This document shows, piece by piece, positions 1-6,627 of a stretch of DNA of 8,559 nucleotides (its first letter is position 1; each line of letters starts with the position of its first letter). The notes beneath the pieces are model-generated. The model saw only the letters and a list, made by a program, of their open reading frames with translations. It was not told the DNA's origin and made no database searches. Position numbers and translations under genes: made by a program. The stretch spans positions 1 through 8,559 of the forward strand of contig NZ_JNJP01000113.1 in NCBI RefSeq assembly GCF_000701705.1. Direction: 5' to 3'. Source of the DNA: Bilophila wadsworthia ATCC 49260. GTDB taxonomy: Bacteria > Desulfobacterota > Desulfovibrionia > Desulfovibrionales > Desulfovibrionaceae.

Positions 1-58
1 CCCCCTCCAAACCTCCCCCCTCCTCTTCAAAGACTTTCGGCGTTATCGAATCCCTGTT
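1..58 (+). repeat. Composite intergenic repeat, copy A (hairpin cut by window edge)
   Basis: The window opens in what looks like the right arm of a C-rich hairpin (CCCCCTCC, then AAACCTCCCCC). A flank follows, containing AAAGACTTTCG (29-39) and TTATCGAATCCCTGTT (43-58). The 16-nt block at 43-58 recurs exactly at 8312-8327 and, inverted, at 8504-8519. The 24 nt at 16-39 are identical to the reverse complement of 8523-8546. Positions 1-19 match the C-rich arm and start of the flank of copy D (8271-8289) nearly base for base. By analogy with copy D, the missing left arm should lie just outside the window, downstream of an unseen gene. What is seen is the repetition; function is unknown. Confidence 0.85.
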
Positions 59-245
59 CGCCGCTTTCCCTGTAGGTGAATAGGGTGGGGAAAGTTTGCG
101 GATCTTGCCTGAAAAACATCATAACACACTTGTTCTTTTGATGAAAATTGTTTTTGACCCGTTTCCGGGATCTTGATTTGCCGCCCCCGGTATGGGAAAC
201 TTCTGCCTTCTGAAAACAATAGGGCTCCCCTTCCTTAAAAAGGTC
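59..245. other. Intergenic interior, possible promoter region of pdxY
   Basis: This is non-coding and visibly less GC-rich than its surroundings, lying between repeat copies A and B. No RNA gene or strong hairpin is evident. The best sigma-70-like pair I can find is weak: TTGCGG (96-101) and CATAAC (120-125), 18 nt apart. A lone TTGACC (154-159) lacks a credible -10 partner. The pdxY promoter probably lies here because this is the only gap upstream of the gene, but the sequence does not fix its position. Confidence 0.35.
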
Positions 246-311
246 AAAAGTCTTGGGAAGGGAGGGGGTTCGGGGGAGGGAAACCCTTCTAAAGAAGGGT
301 TTCCCTCCCCC
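246..311 (-). repeat. Composite intergenic repeat, copy B, with a perfect 19-bp hairpin
   Basis: Positions 272-290 and 293-311 are perfect 19-bp inverted arms (GGGGGAGGGAAACCC...) around a 2-nt centre AA; physically the loop is probably TAAA. Left of the hairpin, 246-268 (AAAAGTCTTGGGAAGGGAGG, continuing in G) matches the inverted flank of copies C and E. The GGATTCGATAA part of the flank is not recognisable here, so this copy is partly degraded or shorter. The hairpin ends 27 nt before the pdxY start codon. If transcribed it would form a very stable leader stem. No T-run follows directly, so it is not a textbook terminator in the + direction. Confidence 0.85.
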
Positions 312-327
312 GTCCAAGCCTTTTCCC

Positions 328-331
328 GGAG
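328..331 (+). promoter_or_regulatory. Ribosome binding site deciding the pdxY start
   Basis: GGAG ends 7 nt before the ATG at 339. The same frame stays open back to an ATG at 192, but the extra codons would run straight through the copy B hairpin and give a low-complexity Lys/Gly/Ser peptide. The recognisable kinase fold begins at PRIAAIHDMSG, only six residues after the 339 start. I therefore take 339 as the true start. Confidence 0.6.
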
Positions 332-338
332 TCTCGCT

Positions 339-1265
339 ATGCGCAATCCAGTCCCCAGAATCGCCGCGATCCATGACATGTCGGGTTTCGGGCGCACCTC
401 GCTGACGGTGGCGATCCCGATCCTATCCTGCATGGGCATACAGGTCTGCCCGATGCCCACGGCGGTGCTCTCCACGCACACGGTGGAATTCACGGACTAT
501 ACGCTGTGCGACCTCACCCCGGAGCTTGGCGGCATCCTCGACCACTGGGAAAGGCTCGGCCTCCATTTCGACGGCGTATACTCCGGCTTCATGGCCTCCC
601 CGGAACAGATGGATTCGGCAGCCCGGTGCATCCGCAACTGCCTCGCCCCCGGCGGGCTGGCGGTCGTGGACCCGGTGCTTGGGGACAACGGCATCCTTGA
701 TCCCACCATGACCCCGGAAATGGTGGAAAAAATGCGCTGGCTCATCTCCTGCGCCGACATCATCACCCCGAACATCACCGAAGTCGCACTGCTCCTCGAC
801 GAGCCGTTCACGCCCCGGATCTCGCCCGAGGAAATCAAGGGCCGGTTGCGCCGCCTGTCCGCAATGGGACCTCAAACCGTGGTCGCCACAAGCGTCCCCC
901 TGCTGGAAGGCGGCAGGGACCCCGGACAAAATACCTCGGTCATTGCCTACGAACGCGACGAGGACCGCTTTTGGCGCATCGATTGCGCATATATCCCCGC
1001 CCACTACCCCGGCACGGGGGACACGTTCTCCAGTGTGCTCACGGGCAGCCTCATTCAGGGCGACAGCCTGTCCATCGCATTGGATCGCGCCGTCCAGTTC
1101 GTCACCCTCGGCATCCGGGCCACGTTCGGGCAAGGGCTGCCCTCGCGCGAAGGCATCCTGCTGGAGCGTATCCTCGGCAGCCTGTTCGCGCCCGTCTCGA
1201 CCTGCAAATGCCGGATCATGGACGGGAACGGCTGCTGTAACCCGGTGCTCCCCTTCGAAGACTGA
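339..1265 (+). CDS. pdxY: Pyridoxamine/pyridoxal kinase, PdxY/PdxK type
   Basis: The product (308 aa) should phosphorylate pyridoxal, pyridoxamine or pyridoxine with ATP in the cytoplasm, in the vitamin B6 salvage route to PLP. Visible signatures of the ribokinase-like fold are the N-terminal IHDMSGFGRTSLT (about residues 11-23), an YSGFMAS segment typical of PdxY/PdxK, the TPNITE metal/nucleotide motif (N145, E148), and GTGD at 225-228 with D228 as the presumed catalytic base. The family is usually 280-290 aa. The extra length is mainly a C-terminal tail with four cysteines (C289, C291, C299, C300) that I do not recognise. The start at 339 is preferred over 192 because it has an SD and excludes hairpin-encoded residues. 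murI follows after 106 nt with no terminator between, so co-transcription is plausible. PdxY versus PdxK substrate preference cannot be read from sequence. The fold call is firm; the symbol is less so. Confidence 0.9.
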   Translation: MRNPVPRIAAIHDMSGFGRTSLTVAIPILSCMGIQVCPMPTAVLSTHTVEFTDYTLCDLTPELGGILDHWERLGLHFDGVYSGFMASPEQMDSAARCIRNCLAPGGLAVVDPVLGDNGILDPTMTPEMVEKMRWLISCADIITPNITEVALLLDEPFTPRISPEEIKGRLRRLSAMGPQTVVATSVPLLEGGRDPGQNTSVIAYERDEDRFWRIDCAYIPAHYPGTGDTFSSVLTGSLIQGDSLSIALDRAVQFVTLGIRATFGQGLPSREGILLERILGSLFAPVSTCKCRIMDGNGCCNPVLPFED

Positions 1266-1371
1266 CATGGGCTCCGCCTCCCAAAGGCGCAAGATCAAAA
1301 TCGCGGACGGCGGGACGCCCCGGACGCGAACGCTCCATCCGATACAACGGCATGGGACAAAGGATATGCTG

Positions 1372-2262
1372 ATGACTACGGAACAATGCGGCCAGGACCA
1401 ACTGCCCATTGGTCTTTTCGATTCCGGCGTGGGCGGCCTGACCGTCCTTGACGCCATGCGCCGCCTCATGCCCGGCGAGGATTACCTGTTCCTCGGAGAC
1501 ACCGCCCGCGTGCCCTACGGGGCCAAAAGCCAGAAAACGATTGTCCGCTATTCCCTTCAGGCCGCCGCCAAGCTCATCGGCCAGCGCATCAAGCTGTTGG
1601 TCATCGCCTGCAACACGGCCACCGCCGCCGCGCTTCCCGCCCTGCGCGAAACATGGCCCGACATGCCCATCATCGGCGTGATCGAGCCCGGTTCCCGCGC
1701 CGCCTGCGAAGCCTCGCCCTCCGGCGACATCGCGGTCATCGCCACCGAATCCACCATCCGCAGCGGGGCCTATGCCGAAGCCATCCTCCGCCGCCGCCCC
1801 GAAGCGCAGGTCCGCAGCCTCGCCTGCCCCCTGTTCGTGCCGCTGGCCGAAGAAGGCTGGTTCGACGGCCCCATCGCCGAAGGCGTGGTTTCACGCTACC
1901 TTGAGCCGCTGTTTGAGAAGTCTCCCGCGCCCGACTGCCTTGTGCTCGGCTGCACGCACTATCCCATGCTCGCCGCCGCCATCCGTAAGGTCGTCGGGCC
2001 GGAAGTCCATATCGTGGATTCCGCGGCGACCACGGCCGAGGTGGTCAAGCGCCGCCTCGCCGACAAAGGGCTGGCCCACCCGCAGGCCGGGCGCACGGGG
2101 CGCATCCGTTTTTTCATCACCGACGACCCGCAGCGGTTCACCCGCACGGGCAGCCTGTTCCTCAACATGACCATCACGGACAGCGACGTCCGGCTTGTGG
2201 ATCTTGAAAACGTGCCCCTCCCCGACGCCGCCGAAACGCCAACACAAAGGAAATCATCATGA
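1372..2262 (+). CDS. murI: Glutamate racemase
   Basis: This enzyme interconverts L- and D-glutamate without a cofactor, supplying D-Glu to MurD for the peptidoglycan stem peptide (cytoplasm). The 296-aa product carries every expected landmark: IGLFDSGVGGL (D17, S18), the LGDTARVPYG loop (residues 41-50), the first catalytic cysteine in IACNTATAAALP (C80), and the second in LGCTHYPM (C194, H196). Length is slightly above the usual 260-290 aa. The ATG at 1372 is chosen because AAAGGA (1359-1364) sits 7 nt upstream. An in-frame ATG at 1366 is too close to that SD. Another in-frame ATG at 1267 would add 35 basic, unconserved-looking residues and has no SD. The stop overlaps the next ATG (ATGA, 2259-2262), implying translational coupling with the aminotransferase. 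No sign of frameshift or loss of function. Confidence 0.97.
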   Translation: MTTEQCGQDQLPIGLFDSGVGGLTVLDAMRRLMPGEDYLFLGDTARVPYGAKSQKTIVRYSLQAAAKLIGQRIKLLVIACNTATAAALPALRETWPDMPIIGVIEPGSRAACEASPSGDIAVIATESTIRSGAYAEAILRRRPEAQVRSLACPLFVPLAEEGWFDGPIAEGVVSRYLEPLFEKSPAPDCLVLGCTHYPMLAAAIRKVVGPEVHIVDSAATTAEVVKRRLADKGLAHPQAGRTGRIRFFITDDPQRFTRTGSLFLNMTITDSDVRLVDLENVPLPDAAETPTQRKSS

Positions 2263-3353
2263 GTTACGCCCCCATTCCCATGGTCCCCGGTCCGGTCGCC
2301 CTGCACGAAGACGTCATTGCCGTCCTCGGCAGGGATTACGGCTCGGGGCAGGTCGAATCCGACTTCCTGTGCCTTTACGACGCCACCAGCCGCGGCATCG
2401 GCAAGCTTATGGGCACAAAGGACGATGTCGTCCTGATGACCGGCGAAGGTATGCTCGCCCTCTGGGGCGCGCTGAAAAGCTGCCTGAAACCCGGCGATCA
2501 TGTGGTCAGCGTCGGTACCGGCGTCTTCGGGGACGGCATCGGCGAAATGGCCGAATCCTTCGGCTGCATCGTGGAAAAGGTGTCCCTCCCTTATGACTGC
2601 AGCATCCGTGAAAGCGACCTCGCCGCCGTGGAGGAAGCCATCCGCCGCGTCAAGCCGGTCATGCTGACCGCCGTGCACTGCGAGACCCCGTCCGGCACCC
2701 TGAACCCCATCGGGCTGCTCGGCAAGCTCAAGAAGGATCTCGGCGTGCCTCTGTTCTATGTGGACACGGTGGCGGGGCTCGGCGGAGCGCCCGTGCACAT
2801 GGACGAATGGAACGTCGACCTGATGCTCGGCGGTTCCCAGAAGTGCCTGAGCTGCCCCCCGAGCATGAGCATGGTGGGCGTCAGCAGCGCCGCGTGGGAA
2901 CGCATGAAGGAGGTGAACTATCAGGGCTACGACGCCATCCTGCCCTTCCGCACCGTGCGCACGGACGGACGCTGCCCCTATACCCCGAACTGGCACGGGG
3001 TGGCCGCGCTGTACGCGGGGACGCAGGCCATCTTCAAGGAAGGCATGGACGCCGCGTTTGCCCGCCACGAAGCCGTAGCGGCCCAGTGCCGGGCCGGGCT
3101 CGCCGAACTCGGCATCAAGCTCTGGACGGCTCCCGACGCCGTCAACGCGCCGACCGTCACGGCGGCCATGATCCCCGACGGCTTTACGTGGCCGGAATGG
3201 AAAGAAGCGCTCCGCCGCCACGGGCTGATCTGCACCGGCAGTTTCGGCCCGATGGACGGCAAGGTCTTCCGCCTCGGGCACATGGGCACGCAGGCCCAGC
3301 CGTACCTCATGGAGCAGGCCCTCGACGCCATCGCCGCCACGCTGGGAAAATAG
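2259..3353 (+). CDS. Class V PLP-dependent aminotransferase (alanine-glyoxylate/serine-pyruvate type)
   Basis: This is a fold-type I, class V aminotransferase of 364 aa, a normal length for the AGXT/SPT family, expected to move amino groups between small amino acids and 2-oxo acids such as glyoxylate or pyruvate. Seen: the N-terminal MVPGPV motif (8-13), HCETPSGTLNP (140-150), VDTVAGLGG with D169 as the likely PLP pyridine-nitrogen partner, GGSQKCLSCPPSM with K195 as the Schiff-base lysine, YTPN (241-244), and FRLGHMG with R338 as the likely substrate-carboxylate arginine. The start ATG overlaps the murI stop by 4 nt and has AAAGGA (2246-2251) 7 nt upstream. A terminator begins 22 nt after the stop, so it is the last gene of its unit. 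Related families include 2-aminoethylphosphonate-pyruvate transaminase and cysteine desulfurases; the motifs fit the AGXT branch better, but the true substrate pair is not determinable. Confidence 0.92.
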   Translation: MSYAPIPMVPGPVALHEDVIAVLGRDYGSGQVESDFLCLYDATSRGIGKLMGTKDDVVLMTGEGMLALWGALKSCLKPGDHVVSVGTGVFGDGIGEMAESFGCIVEKVSLPYDCSIRESDLAAVEEAIRRVKPVMLTAVHCETPSGTLNPIGLLGKLKKDLGVPLFYVDTVAGLGGAPVHMDEWNVDLMLGGSQKCLSCPPSMSMVGVSSAAWERMKEVNYQGYDAILPFRTVRTDGRCPYTPNWHGVAALYAGTQAIFKEGMDAAFARHEAVAAQCRAGLAELGIKLWTAPDAVNAPTVTAAMIPDGFTWPEWKEALRRHGLICTGSFGPMDGKVFRLGHMGTQAQPYLMEQALDAIAATLGK

Positions 3354-3375
3354 CCGGTCGAGGCAAAACGCTTTT

Positions 3376-3402
3376 GGGGAGGGCCCAGCCCTCCCCCTTT
3401 TT
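3376..3402 (+). terminator. Rho-independent terminator after the aminotransferase
   Basis: A perfect 9-bp stem, GGGGAGGGC (3376-3384) and GCCCTCCCC (3388-3396), encloses loop CCA. A C and then TTTTT (3398-3402) follow. It lies 22 nt after the stop codon and should end the pdxY-murI-aminotransferase transcript. Its GGGGAGGG stem resembles the arms of the nearby repeat hairpins, so it may be a derivative of the same element. Confidence 0.85.
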
Positions 3403-3497
3403 CTCCGTCCTTCCGGTATCCCACACGCATTTCGAGGTGCGCTCCGCAACGGAACATGTCGGTATGAAACCTCTTTCCCCAACGAAGCCCTTTCAAA

Positions 3498-3609
3498 GGA
3501 TTCGTTAGCGCGAAAAGCCTTGGAAAGGGAGGGACTCCGCACCGGCAGGTCCGGGGAAGGGGGAAAAGAGGGGCCCACTTTCTTCAGAAAAGTTTTCCCT
3601 CCCTTCCCC
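3498..3609 (-). repeat. Composite intergenic repeat, copy C, with an imperfect hairpin
   Basis: GGATTCGTTA (3498-3507) and CGAAAAGCCTTGGAAAGGGA (3511-3530) align with the inverted flank of copy E (GGATTCGATAA, then CGAAAGTCTTTGAAGAGGAG). After a spacer (3534-3552), GGGGAAGGGGGAAAA (3553-3567) pairs imperfectly with 3593-3609 (TTTTCCCTCCCTTCCCC); two bases are unmatched on the longer arm. The centre, ACTTTC..GAAAAGT, adds an imperfect inner stem. The right, gene-proximal arm looks intact, whereas the left arm contains an unpaired GAGGGGCCC stretch. The hairpin ends 34 nt before the comEC start. No clear promoter or SD for comEC is visible in the rest of this gap (3403-3643). Confidence 0.75.
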
Positions 3610-3643
3610 AACCTTCCCTCTCATTTCCCAAACAACTTGCGCC

Positions 3644-6505
3644 ATGCCGACGAAACAGCCGATGCCGCCCGTCCCCCCGCTTCAGCCGCTCCTGTTCTGG
3701 GAAACCGGCATCTTGCTGTTCATCGCGGGAATCGTCACGGCACGTTTTCCGGTTCCGGCTTTAACGGCCTGCGCCCTGTTTGCATGGGTGGACAGCCGGA
3801 CGCGCCGCCCTCTCTGCTGCCTGCTGGCGGCTGCGTGCGTCATCGCAGGCTGGTGGATCGGCGAAAAGTCCGTTCCCCGCGTCCCCCAAGAGTACCCGGC
3901 ATGGCTGGAAAAGAGCCTGTCCTCACGGCGGGCCGTCACCGTGGAAGGCGTGATCGTCGGTTCCCGCGGCTTGCCGGATCAGCGTCTGCAAATCATTCTG
4001 GACGATGTGGGCCCCGCCGAAAAGGAACCGCTCCCCGGCAGGATGGCCCTGACGTGGCAGGACATGCCCGACGTCCCCCGCCCCCTACCGGGGCAACGGA
4101 TAACCGCGGATCTGAAAATCCGTCCGGTCCACGGTTTCCACAACCAAGGCACGTGGAACAGCGAGGATTACTGGCATCGCCAAGGCGTCTTCTTTCAGGC
4201 GTGGGCCAAACAGGATGACGCCGCCATCCGTACATCCGGCACGCCTTCCGCCGGAGCCGAACTACGGGAACGCCTGCGCCTGCGTATCGCCGCCGCGCTG
4301 GATCCGCCGGAAGAAAGCGGCCTCCGCACGCTTTCCCCTTCCAGTACGGACAGAAACGCTTCCCGGCAGGCGGCCCTGCCGTCCAAAAACGCTTGGAGCG
4401 AACCGCCTTCACTCCCACGGCGGGAGAACCTCCCGTCCGCTCCTGAGCAGATTGGGGAGGTGCAGACTGAAGAGGTTCGGGAACATTCAGGTTCGCCTGC
4501 GCACTCCGCAGCTCCGGCGGATACGAGGCGCTTTTCAAGGGTGCGGGACGGCGGATCTTCCATCATCCCGGCCTTGCTGTTCGGGGATCGCTATGGGCTC
4601 AACACGCCGGACATGGAGCGCATCAACGCGGCGGGGCTGACGCACAGCCTTGCCCTGTCCGGACAGCATCTTGCCGTCGTCGGCTTGGGCGCGTTGGCGC
4701 TCACCGGGATTGTGGGGCTCCTCGCGCCGGGGCTGTTCCTGCGCTTTCCGGCCTACAGCCTCATCGGGCTCCTGAGCCTGCCGCTGGCCTCCGCCTATTT
4801 ATGGCTCGGCGATGCGCCGCCTTCGCTGGTGCGGGCCGCCCTGATGCTTGCCATCGTTTGCCTGTTGCGCTGCGTGCCCGATCTACTTCCCGAGCGTTTC
4901 CGCCGGAACCTGCGCCCGGCCTTCACCTTTGCCGATGTGCTCCTGCTTGCCCTGTTCTGCATGGTTCTGGCCGATCCCCTGTGCCTGTACGATCTGGGCG
5001 TGCAGCTCTCTTTTTCGGCGGTGGCGGGAATCGCGCTTTGTTCCCCGTGGCTCAGCAAACTCTGGAACGACGGCCCGTTATCCTTCTCGCCGCTCAAAGT
5101 CCTGCAAGGCGGGCTCTCGCCCATGCGTGCCGCCGGGGGCCGTTTCATCCGGCTTCTCTGGCTGACCCTCGGCTGTTCCGTCGCCGCGCAGCTCGCCACC
5201 CTCCCCCTCGTGCTGGATGCCTTCGGGCGCTCGACCCTCTGGTTCCCGATCAACCTGCTCTGGCTTCCGGCGCTCGGTTTCATCGTCCTGCCGCTGTCGT
5301 TCCTCGGGCTTATCGCCGCGGCAGCCGGATTGGAACAGGCAGCCGGTTTCCTGCTCCATCTGGCGAACATTCCTTGCGAGGCGCTTCTGCATAGCCTGCG
5401 CTGGCTGCAAGCGCACGCGGGGCTGGATCTGTTCGTATCCCCTCGCCCGCACTGGACCGCCATCCTTGGCTTCGGCGCGATCGCCGTGGCACTGGCCATG
5501 CGCATACATCGGGATCATTTCCCACACGCGGCGAAACGCCTTCTGATCTCCGGTGCGCTCCTGCTTTCCGTCGGGCCGTTGCTCTGGGTCCACGCCTTCT
5601 TTGAACCCAAAATTTCCCTCAGGGTGCTGGATGTCGGACAGGGGCAAGCCGTACTTCTGGAATGGCCCTACGGAGGAAGGGCGATGGTGGACGGCGGCGG
5701 GCTGTTTTCCGACCGTTTCGACGTGGGACGGGATCTCGTTTCCCCGGTGCTTACCGCCAACAACCTGCCCCGGCTGGACTTCATCGCCGTAACGCATCCC
5801 GACCGGGATCACCTCAAAGGCTTGCTGTTCATCGCAGCCAACTATGCGATGAAAGCCGCATACACCGCTCCGCTTGAAGGCATCGACACGCCGCAACATG
5901 GATCGCCCCGGCCTCTCTCCGAAGCGTTCACCGCCATCCTTGCCTCGCGCGGAATTCCCCGTCATACTTTGGGCGCGGGAAACGTGCTCCCCCTTGCGGA
6001 CGGGCTGGCGCTTGAGGTGCTGGCCCCGGCCCCCGGCGTGACGCCTTCCGGCAATGACGGGCTGGTGTTCCGGCTTGTCCTCAACGGGCACGGCCTCGCC
6101 TTGCTGCCCGGAGATGCCGAAGCGCCGTACCTGCGGGCCCTGCTGCGAAGCGGCGCGGACCTATCGGCGGACGTGCTCATCCTGCCTCACCACGGTTCCG
6201 CAGGCAGCCTTGTCCCGGCTCTGTACGACGCGGTGTCTCCAAAGCTGGCCATCGCCAGCGCCGGAGCGTACAACCCGTACCGGCTTCCCTCCCGGAAAGT
6301 CCGCGACGCATTGGAATGGCGGGATATTCCGCTTCACATCACCGGTAATGAAGGCGAAATCGCCGTCCATTGGGACCTGAAAAAGAATGCGGGGAAGAAA
6401 AACATTCTTCAAGAAGGCTTTCCTCCTCCGCGCCCTCATCTCTCCCAATATGTCCAACCGATGGGGAGGGCACGCGAAGGCTCTCCCGCCGGAAACACGG
6501 AATGA
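3644..6505 (+). CDS. comEC: ComEC/Rec2 family DNA-internalization channel
   Basis: ComEC forms the inner-membrane channel that admits one DNA strand during natural transformation. The 953-aa product has all three expected blocks. First come N-terminal membrane segments (about 14-48 and 57-73) and an OB-like DUF4131 region (about 95-215). The multi-spanning Competence core (about 306-655) begins with IIPALLFGDRYGL and contains GLTHSLALSGQHL (331-343), a version of the family's GLsHllaiSGlHv motif. Last is a metallo-beta-lactamase-like domain (about 656-910) with LDVGQGQA, VTHPDRDHLKG (H718, D720, D722, H723), LLPGDAE (D824) and ILPHHGS (H849, H850). Oddities are an approximately 80-residue hydrophilic insertion (about 220-303) and a C-terminal tail (about 917-953) whose codons form hairpins. 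The ATG at 3644 lacks an obvious SD; Met7 (3662) is an alternative, also without one. No other competence genes are in the window, so active DNA uptake is not shown. Confidence 0.95.
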   Translation: MPTKQPMPPVPPLQPLLFWETGILLFIAGIVTARFPVPALTACALFAWVDSRTRRPLCCLLAAACVIAGWWIGEKSVPRVPQEYPAWLEKSLSSRRAVTVEGVIVGSRGLPDQRLQIILDDVGPAEKEPLPGRMALTWQDMPDVPRPLPGQRITADLKIRPVHGFHNQGTWNSEDYWHRQGVFFQAWAKQDDAAIRTSGTPSAGAELRERLRLRIAAALDPPEESGLRTLSPSSTDRNASRQAALPSKNAWSEPPSLPRRENLPSAPEQIGEVQTEEVREHSGSPAHSAAPADTRRFSRVRDGGSSIIPALLFGDRYGLNTPDMERINAAGLTHSLALSGQHLAVVGLGALALTGIVGLLAPGLFLRFPAYSLIGLLSLPLASAYLWLGDAPPSLVRAALMLAIVCLLRCVPDLLPERFRRNLRPAFTFADVLLLALFCMVLADPLCLYDLGVQLSFSAVAGIALCSPWLSKLWNDGPLSFSPLKVLQGGLSPMRAAGGRFIRLLWLTLGCSVAAQLATLPLVLDAFGRSTLWFPINLLWLPALGFIVLPLSFLGLIAAAAGLEQAAGFLLHLANIPCEALLHSLRWLQAHAGLDLFVSPRPHWTAILGFGAIAVALAMRIHRDHFPHAAKRLLISGALLLSVGPLLWVHAFFEPKISLRVLDVGQGQAVLLEWPYGGRAMVDGGGLFSDRFDVGRDLVSPVLTANNLPRLDFIAVTHPDRDHLKGLLFIAANYAMKAAYTAPLEGIDTPQHGSPRPLSEAFTAILASRGIPRHTLGAGNVLPLADGLALEVLAPAPGVTPSGNDGLVFRLVLNGHGLALLPGDAEAPYLRALLRSGADLSADVLILPHHGSAGSLVPALYDAVSPKLAIASAGAYNPYRLPSRKVRDALEWRDIPLHITGNEGEIAVHWDLKKNAGKKNILQEGFPPPRPHLSQYVQPMGRAREGSPAGNTE
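4301..4552 (+). other. Low-complexity, palindrome-rich insertion inside comEC
   Basis: This segment encodes about residues 220-303, between the OB-like region and the membrane core. The residues are rich in Ser, Pro, Arg, Glu and Ala, with no membrane segment or recognisable motif. ComEC proteins normally have a much shorter linker here. The DNA contains perfect small inverted repeats: CGGCAGG/CCTGCCG (4364-4370 with 4375-4381, loop CGGC), CTCCC/GGGAG (4412-4416 with 4422-4426) and CGGGAG/CTCCCG (4421-4426 with 4430-4435), the last two mutually exclusive. This suggests in-frame acquisition of intergenic-type sequence or slippage expansion, but no intact copy of the composite repeat is recognisable. 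Confidence 0.55.
6389..6431. repeat. Degenerate repeat hairpin inside the comEC 3' end
   Basis: Positions 6389-6409 (GCGGGGAAGAAAAACATTCTT) and 6411-6431 (AAGAAGGCTTTCCTCCTCCGC) are imperfect inverted arms with about 16 of 21 positions complementary. The layout is the same as in the intergenic hairpins: GGGGAAGG-like outer stem, A-rich middle, TTCTT/AAGAA centre. It is translated as part of the ComEC C-terminal tail. A second stem, GGGAGGGC (6464-6471) with GCTCTCCC (6480-6487, one G-U pair), lies further into the same tail. Confidence 0.55.
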
Positions 6506-6627
6506 AACGGCATCATCCCATTACTCCCAAAAGACCGTTGGAGGCGGGGAACGGGTACAAGGCAGGCAGAAATGCATTCTCCAGAAAGCCCCTTCCCGAT
6601 TTGGGCCTCCAATCATAAGGATAAGCA
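6506..6627. other. comEC-murJ intergenic gap with a remnant hairpin
   Basis: These 122 non-coding bases contain GCATTCT (6574-6580) and AGAAAGC (6583-6589), inverted with one mismatch and followed by CCCTTCCC (6590-6597). The centre TTCT-NN-AGAA equals that of copies B and D, so this may be a decayed copy. No terminator with a T-run and no convincing promoter are seen, so murJ could be read through from comEC. Confidence 0.4.
6616..6621 (+). promoter_or_regulatory. Ribosome binding site deciding the murJ GTG start
   Basis: TAAGGA lies 6 nt upstream of GTG at 6628. The first in-frame ATG (6652) has no SD at a suitable distance. The GTG is therefore preferred, adding eight residues (VRLTATHK, initiator read as Met). 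Confidence 0.7.

Noticed and set aside
192..338. N-terminal extension of the pyridoxamine kinase from the ATG at 192
   Set aside because: It would translate the copy B flank and hairpin into a low-complexity Lys/Gly/Ser peptide; the ATG at 339 has its own SD and starts right before the conserved fold.
1267..1371. Longer murI start at the ATG at 1267 (35 extra residues)
   Set aside because: No SD and no family-like residues; the ATG at 1372 has AAAGGA at the proper distance and places DSGVGG at the expected N-terminal position.
423..1469. Minus-strand open frame of 348 codons
   Set aside because: Antisense to pdxY and murI, with no recognisable motif and shadow-like composition.
1959..3611. 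Minus-strand open frame of 550 codons
   Set aside because: It lies antisense to murI and the aminotransferase, both with complete catalytic motifs. Its His/Gly/Arg/Ala-rich composition is typical of a GC-rich shadow frame.
5078..6091. Minus-strand open frame of 337 codons
   Set aside because: Antisense to the comEC membrane core and nuclease-like domain; Arg/Gly/Gln-rich with no motif.
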